From assembly GCA_019637915.1 (NCBI GenBank), contig JAHBUV010000001.1, forward strand, positions 834,565 to 898,564: 64,000 nt of DNA. The letters are read 5' to 3'. Position 1 is the stretch's first letter. Each line of letters begins with the position of its first letter. Under the pieces are notes generated by a model. It worked only from the letters and a program-made list of their open reading frames with translations, did not search any database and had not been told where the DNA came from. A program made the position numbers and the translations under genes. Below, piece by piece: positions 60,797 through 64,000 of this stretch. The stretch is from Pseudobdellovibrionaceae bacterium (GTDB lineage Bacteria; Bdellovibrionota; Bdellovibrionia; Bdellovibrionales; Bdellovibrionaceae).

Positions 60797-61477
60797 AACA
60801 CTATCGGCGGGCTGACCCGACAACTGCAAGTGCAGCCTGACCTCAAGAAACTAGCGCAGTATCGCGTGAATCTTTCCGACCTTAAAATGGCTCTTGAGCA
60901 AACCAATCACAATGCCGGGGGCGGCGCCGTTCGGAGTGGAGAGAGCCAACTTCTTTTGCAAGCCGTTGGACAGTTTCAAAATATCGAGCAAGTGAAGAAA
61001 ACCCCGGTCAAGACGCTTGCGAATTTTCGCAACATCACGATCGGAGACGTGGCTGATGTCACTTTCGCTCCCGCCATGCGAACAGGGGCCGCTTTGGTTG
61101 ACGGCAAAGAGGCCGTACTTGGAACCGTGATGATGCTCTCAGGAGCCAATAGCCGAACGGTCGCAAAGGCCGTTGGCGACCGTATCCGTGAAATTCAGAA
61201 GAGCGGGGAACTGGGAGCTGATGTGGAGATCATTCCTCTCTATGATCGCTCAGAACTGGTCGATGCGACTCTTAAAACCGTCGAACACAATCTAGTGGTT
61301 GGCGCAGCCCTGGTGATTTTGATTCTGTTCTTCTTGCTTGGGAATTTTAAAGCTGCCCTGGTCGTCTCGATCAGCATTCCGATCACTCTCTTAGGAACTT
61401 TCGGATTCATGCAGCTCTTTGGTATCTCGGGAAACCTGATGAGCCTGGGCGCACTCGACTTTGGCATCATCGTTGAT
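60797..61477 (+). pseudogene. CusA/CzcA RND efflux fragment (N-terminal half)
   Basis: The frame reads TIGGLTRQLQVQPD, GGGAVRSGESQLLLQAVG, then RND membrane segments with LVVGAALVILILFFLLGN and LMSLGALDFGIIVD. This corresponds to about residues 150-410 of CusA/CzcA. It starts abruptly near 60797 with no start codon and at GIIVDAA runs in frame into an unrelated protease. It is on the opposite strand to the other RND fragment, and the two do not overlap in alignment, so they may derive from one gene. Confidence 0.75.
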
Positions 61478-62329
61478 GCGGCTGACCGCATCCCGCTGTC
61501 CGCGGCGACATCCGCCCGCTTTCCGGTTGGGAAAATCGTTTCATCCACAAACTCTTTTTGTTCCGCGACTTTGATCGGCCCTTCCGAGATCCTCACGGCC
61601 GCGCATTGCTTTCTCGATCCGCGGACGCTCGAGGCGAAGAATCCATTGCCGGAGTTTCGGATCCGTGACCGGGACGGGTTCTGGCACCGCGCCTCCATCA
61701 AGGGGCTTTCCTCCGACCGATCGATCAATCCGCTCGTTCATCGCGGCAATGACATCGCGACGGCCATGATCGACAAACCACTGGGCAACGTCTTTGGTTT
61801 CATGCGCGTGGACATGGACGCCGATCTCGCGGGCCTCAACGAAGGCGTGAGAACGCCGATCTTCCTGCTCGGGTTTCATCACGATCTCGACCCGGAGGAA
61901 CTTTACCTCTCCCCGTCTTGCTTCATCCATCAATTTTGGCGCGGGTCCCTGCTCCACCATGATTGCGACCTCACCGCCGGGGCTTCGGGAGGTCCGGTTC
62001 TCCATTCACCGGATGGCGAGCTCGAGCACGCGGTGGTGATCGCCGTGCAGTCGGCCCAGTACTCCCTTTTCGGCATTGAAAACTACGATCGTTACCGGCC
62101 ATCCGTCCGCAACGTCGGGGCCGTCGCGCGCCGGATGTCGAGATTCACGGCCCGGCCCGGCTCGTCAACGTGGCGCGCGGCAACCCTTATGTTACAAGCC
62201 GGTTCCCGCACAAACTTGACAAGTTTCCAGGCGCCCTCATTTTTCCATGGGGGAAAAGACGATGCATGGAAAGGACTCGACGAAAATCCTGATCTTGTCC
62301 GCCGGGACTCCCGATGCGGAAAAAATTGA
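61478..62329 (+). pseudogene. Trypsin-like serine protease lacking its N-terminus
   Basis: After the RND fragment the frame becomes GC-rich and reads a chymotrypsin-like domain: CSATLIGPSEILTAAHC (His), GNDIATAMID (Asp) and TAGASGGPVL (Ser). The signal peptide and propeptide are gone, replaced by the RND part. The triad is intact, but without export it should not act. The end runs 68 bases into the kinase gene and looks non-native. It marks the right border of the island. Confidence 0.7.
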
Positions 62330-63860
62330 AAAAGTCCTGAAAGAGTTCGGGATTTCCTGCCAGGTTTGCGGCGACATCGACGCCCTCACCCAGGGCATCC
62401 GGGAAACCGCCGCCGCCGTCATCGTCACGAAAAACGCGCTGGACGACCACTCCCTGCGAGCCCTCAGTGAAACCCTGCATCAACAACCGCCGTGGTCCTT
62501 TCTGCCGATCCTCATGATCCTGAGCCGCCGGGACCTCCAAAGCCCCGGGACGCTGGATCTCCTGAAGCCTTTGCCCAATCTCACGGTGCTCGAGCAACCG
62601 GTGCTTCCGCGCGTTCTTCTTTCCATCGTCCAGGCGGCGCTCGCGGAACGCAAACGCCAGTACGAACTGCGGGACTCCCTCCATGAGGCCATCGAGGCGA
62701 ACCGCGCGAAAAGCGAATTCCTGGCGAACATGAGTCATGAGATCCGCACGCCCCTGGGCGTGATCCTCGGTTTTTCCGAGCTCCTGGCCGAAGGCGGGCT
62801 CAGCGAAGAGAATCGCAAGGCTTATCTCGGCATCGTCCAGCGCAACGGTCAGCTCCTCAGCGCCCTCGTGAACGACGTCCTTGATCTCGCCAAGGTCGAA
62901 GCGGGCCGTCTGCAGATCGAGCTGATCGAGACTTCCCTGGACGAGATGCTCTCCGAGGTCACATCGGCCCTCAAGATCCGCGCCAAAGACCGCGAGCTTC
63001 GACTGCTCGTGGAGCGCGACCCGAGCCTGCCCGGGCTCATCAAAACGGATCCCATCCGCCTGCGGCAGATCCTCTTCAACATCATCGGCAACGCGGTCAA
63101 ATTCACGCCGAAAGGAAGCGTGAAAATCTCCGTCTCCGCCCGCGAATCCCCCGGAGAGAACGAAACCGGCAAACTTCTCGTGTTTCGGGTCACCGACACC
63201 GGCATCGGGCTCAAGCCCGAGCAGGCCAGCCTGCTCTTCCAGGCTTTTTCCCAGGCCGACGGATCCATCACGCGCCGTTTCGGGGGGACGGGACTCGGGC
63301 TCGCCCTTTCCCAGAAACTGGCGCGGGCCCTGGGGGGAGACGTGAAGCTCGTGGAGAGCCATTACGCGCAAGGCAGCACTTTCGAGATCTCGATCGCGCT
63401 GCACGAGGCGCGCGCCACCGCGGCCCCTTTCACGAACCACGCGTCCCCCGTGAAGGACCTGGCGCTGCGGGGCCTGCACGTTCTGGTGGTCGATGATTCG
63501 AAGGACAATCAGATGCTGATCGGGCACCTGCTGAACCGCGCCGGCGTCAAAACGACTTTCGCCGAAAACGGCGAGGAGGGCGTGAAAAAAGCCCTCGGGC
63601 TCCGTCCCGACGTCATCCTCATGGACGTGCAGATGCCGGTTCTGAGCGGCATCGACGCGACCATTCACCTGCGCGCCCAAGGCTGCGGAATCCCCATCAT
63701 CGCCCTGACCGCCCAGGCCCTGAAAGGCGATCGCGAACAGTGCCTGGCGTCAGGCTTCAATGATTACCTCGCGAAACCCGTGAACCGCGCGGAACTGTAC
63801 GAGACGCTCCGGAAGATGGTGGTGCCCTCCGGAAGACAACCAACCCTCGTTTCCTCCTGA
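62262..63860 (+). CDS. Hybrid histidine kinase with pseudo-receiver N-terminus
   Basis: The 532-residue protein opens with a receiver-like fold (ILILSAGTPDAEKIEKVLKE) without a phospho-Asp at the usual place, then HisKA with SHEIRTPLGVIL, HATPase with DTGIGLKPEQ and GTGLGLALSQKLA, and a C-terminal receiver with ILMDVQMPVLSG. ATG 62262 is chosen with GGGGGA upstream; ATG 62247 is possible. The catalytic core is like the hybrid kinase at 31196-33268. The 5' part overlaps the protease remnant. Confidence 0.9.
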   Translation: MHGKDSTKILILSAGTPDAEKIEKVLKEFGISCQVCGDIDALTQGIRETAAAVIVTKNALDDHSLRALSETLHQQPPWSFLPILMILSRRDLQSPGTLDLLKPLPNLTVLEQPVLPRVLLSIVQAALAERKRQYELRDSLHEAIEANRAKSEFLANMSHEIRTPLGVILGFSELLAEGGLSEENRKAYLGIVQRNGQLLSALVNDVLDLAKVEAGRLQIELIETSLDEMLSEVTSALKIRAKDRELRLLVERDPSLPGLIKTDPIRLRQILFNIIGNAVKFTPKGSVKISVSARESPGENETGKLLVFRVTDTGIGLKPEQASLLFQAFSQADGSITRRFGGTGLGLALSQKLARALGGDVKLVESHYAQGSTFEISIALHEARATAAPFTNHASPVKDLALRGLHVLVVDDSKDNQMLIGHLLNRAGVKTTFAENGEEGVKKALGLRPDVILMDVQMPVLSGIDATIHLRAQGCGIPIIALTAQALKGDREQCLASGFNDYLAKPVNRAELYETLRKMVVPSGRQPTLVSS

Positions 63861-63979
63861 GCACCCGGGCTTGTTTTTCACCCCCGGAGACCATAGAGTC
63901 ATTTCCATGAAAACATCCTCCTACCTTCCGGCAGCCGCGGTCCTTCGGGACGCGACTTTCCGGATCCGGAGAAGCCACT
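63861..63979. other. Short intergenic stretch
   Basis: No gene of note. A 28-codon frame from ATG 63908 is unlikely to be real. Confidence 0.4.
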
Positions 63980-64000
63980 CATGGGAAAAGTGACATCAGC
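63980..64000 (+). CDS. Possible start of a gene cut by the window edge
   Basis: ATG 63980 follows GGAGAAG at eight bases and reads MGKVTS before the sequence ends. Too short to assign. Confidence 0.3.

Noticed and set aside
61400..62200. attR copy of the tRNA-Gln 3' end at the island's right border
   Set aside because: No match to the T arm or acceptor end was found by eye in this region.
62216..62244. TTGACA promoter for the hybrid kinase at 62262
   Set aside because: The -35 hexamer is perfect, but at 17 bp the -10 position reads ATTTTT, a poor match.

Overview
The window reads as a GC-rich chromosomal segment of a Gram-negative bacterium, most likely a member of Bdellovibrionota or a related predatory or aerobic deltaproteobacterial lineage. 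The evidence is indirect. A TIGR02147-family protein, known mainly from Bdellovibrio and Fibrobacter, sits at 57341-58153. An unattached GEMM-type riboswitch RNA that recalls the abundant merRNA of Bdellovibrio bacteriovorus lies near 30 kb. A full moxR/bat operon, SpoVG, a B12-dependent ribonucleotide reductase and many lipoproteins with clear lipoboxes complete the picture. No rRNA or other marker fixes the species.

From 1 to 29.5 kb the genes are mainly housekeeping: lemA (cut by the edge), a two-domain rRNA modification enzyme, queF, trmH, an acyl-CoA dehydrogenase, a CinA-type protein, nrdJ, a cysteine desulfurase next to an A-type Fe-S carrier, and a tight minus-strand operon zapA-fau-rny-tyrS-ferredoxin-hydrolase. 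A second minus-strand operon follows, glyS-ppdK-smc-ftsY, then an HD-GYP protein, a small di-heme cytochrome, a CysZ/EI24-like membrane protein, a J-domain-like protein and an Mrp ATPase.

From 29.5 to 30.24 kb there is no convincing protein gene. It holds a GEMM-I riboswitch aptamer with A in place of the ligand-contacting G20, followed by two terminator-like hairpins and no downstream gene on the same strand. From 30.26 to 37.1 kb a five-gene, translationally coupled operon encodes a poly-HAMP hybrid kinase, a REC-PAS-kinase-REC hybrid, a winged-helix regulator and two small membrane proteins. From 37.3 to 48.9 kb a long minus-strand cluster runs moxR-DUF58-DUF4381-like-batA-batB-batC-batD-slt, followed by mltD, joining the Bat envelope-stress system to two lytic transglycosylases. 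From 49 to 53.3 kb come a dead M48-like membrane protein, a DUF1844 protein, a DegP protease, SpoVG and a Ppx/GppA-like lipoprotein.

At 53428-53503 lies a tRNA-Gln(UUG). Immediately after it the base composition becomes visibly richer in A and T, and an island of about 8 kb begins. It holds a small membrane protein, two divergent XRE regulators, an Aer-like PAS/chemoreceptor-like protein, an ankyrin secreted protein, the TIGR02147 regulator, a di-heme lipoprotein, a DUF6908 protein and two fragments, in opposite orientation, of a CusA/CzcA metal-efflux gene. One fragment is fused in frame to a beta-barrel tail and the other to a trypsin-like protease that has lost its N-terminus. GC-rich sequence resumes within that protease near 61.48 kb, followed by another hybrid histidine kinase.

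Several enzymes here keep their family scaffold but have lost catalytic residues: RNase Y, the M48-like protein, the Mrp CXXC pair and the J-like HPD motif. These, the orphan A20 riboswitch and the kinase operon are the most interesting observations. All calls come from reading the sequence; no database search was run.
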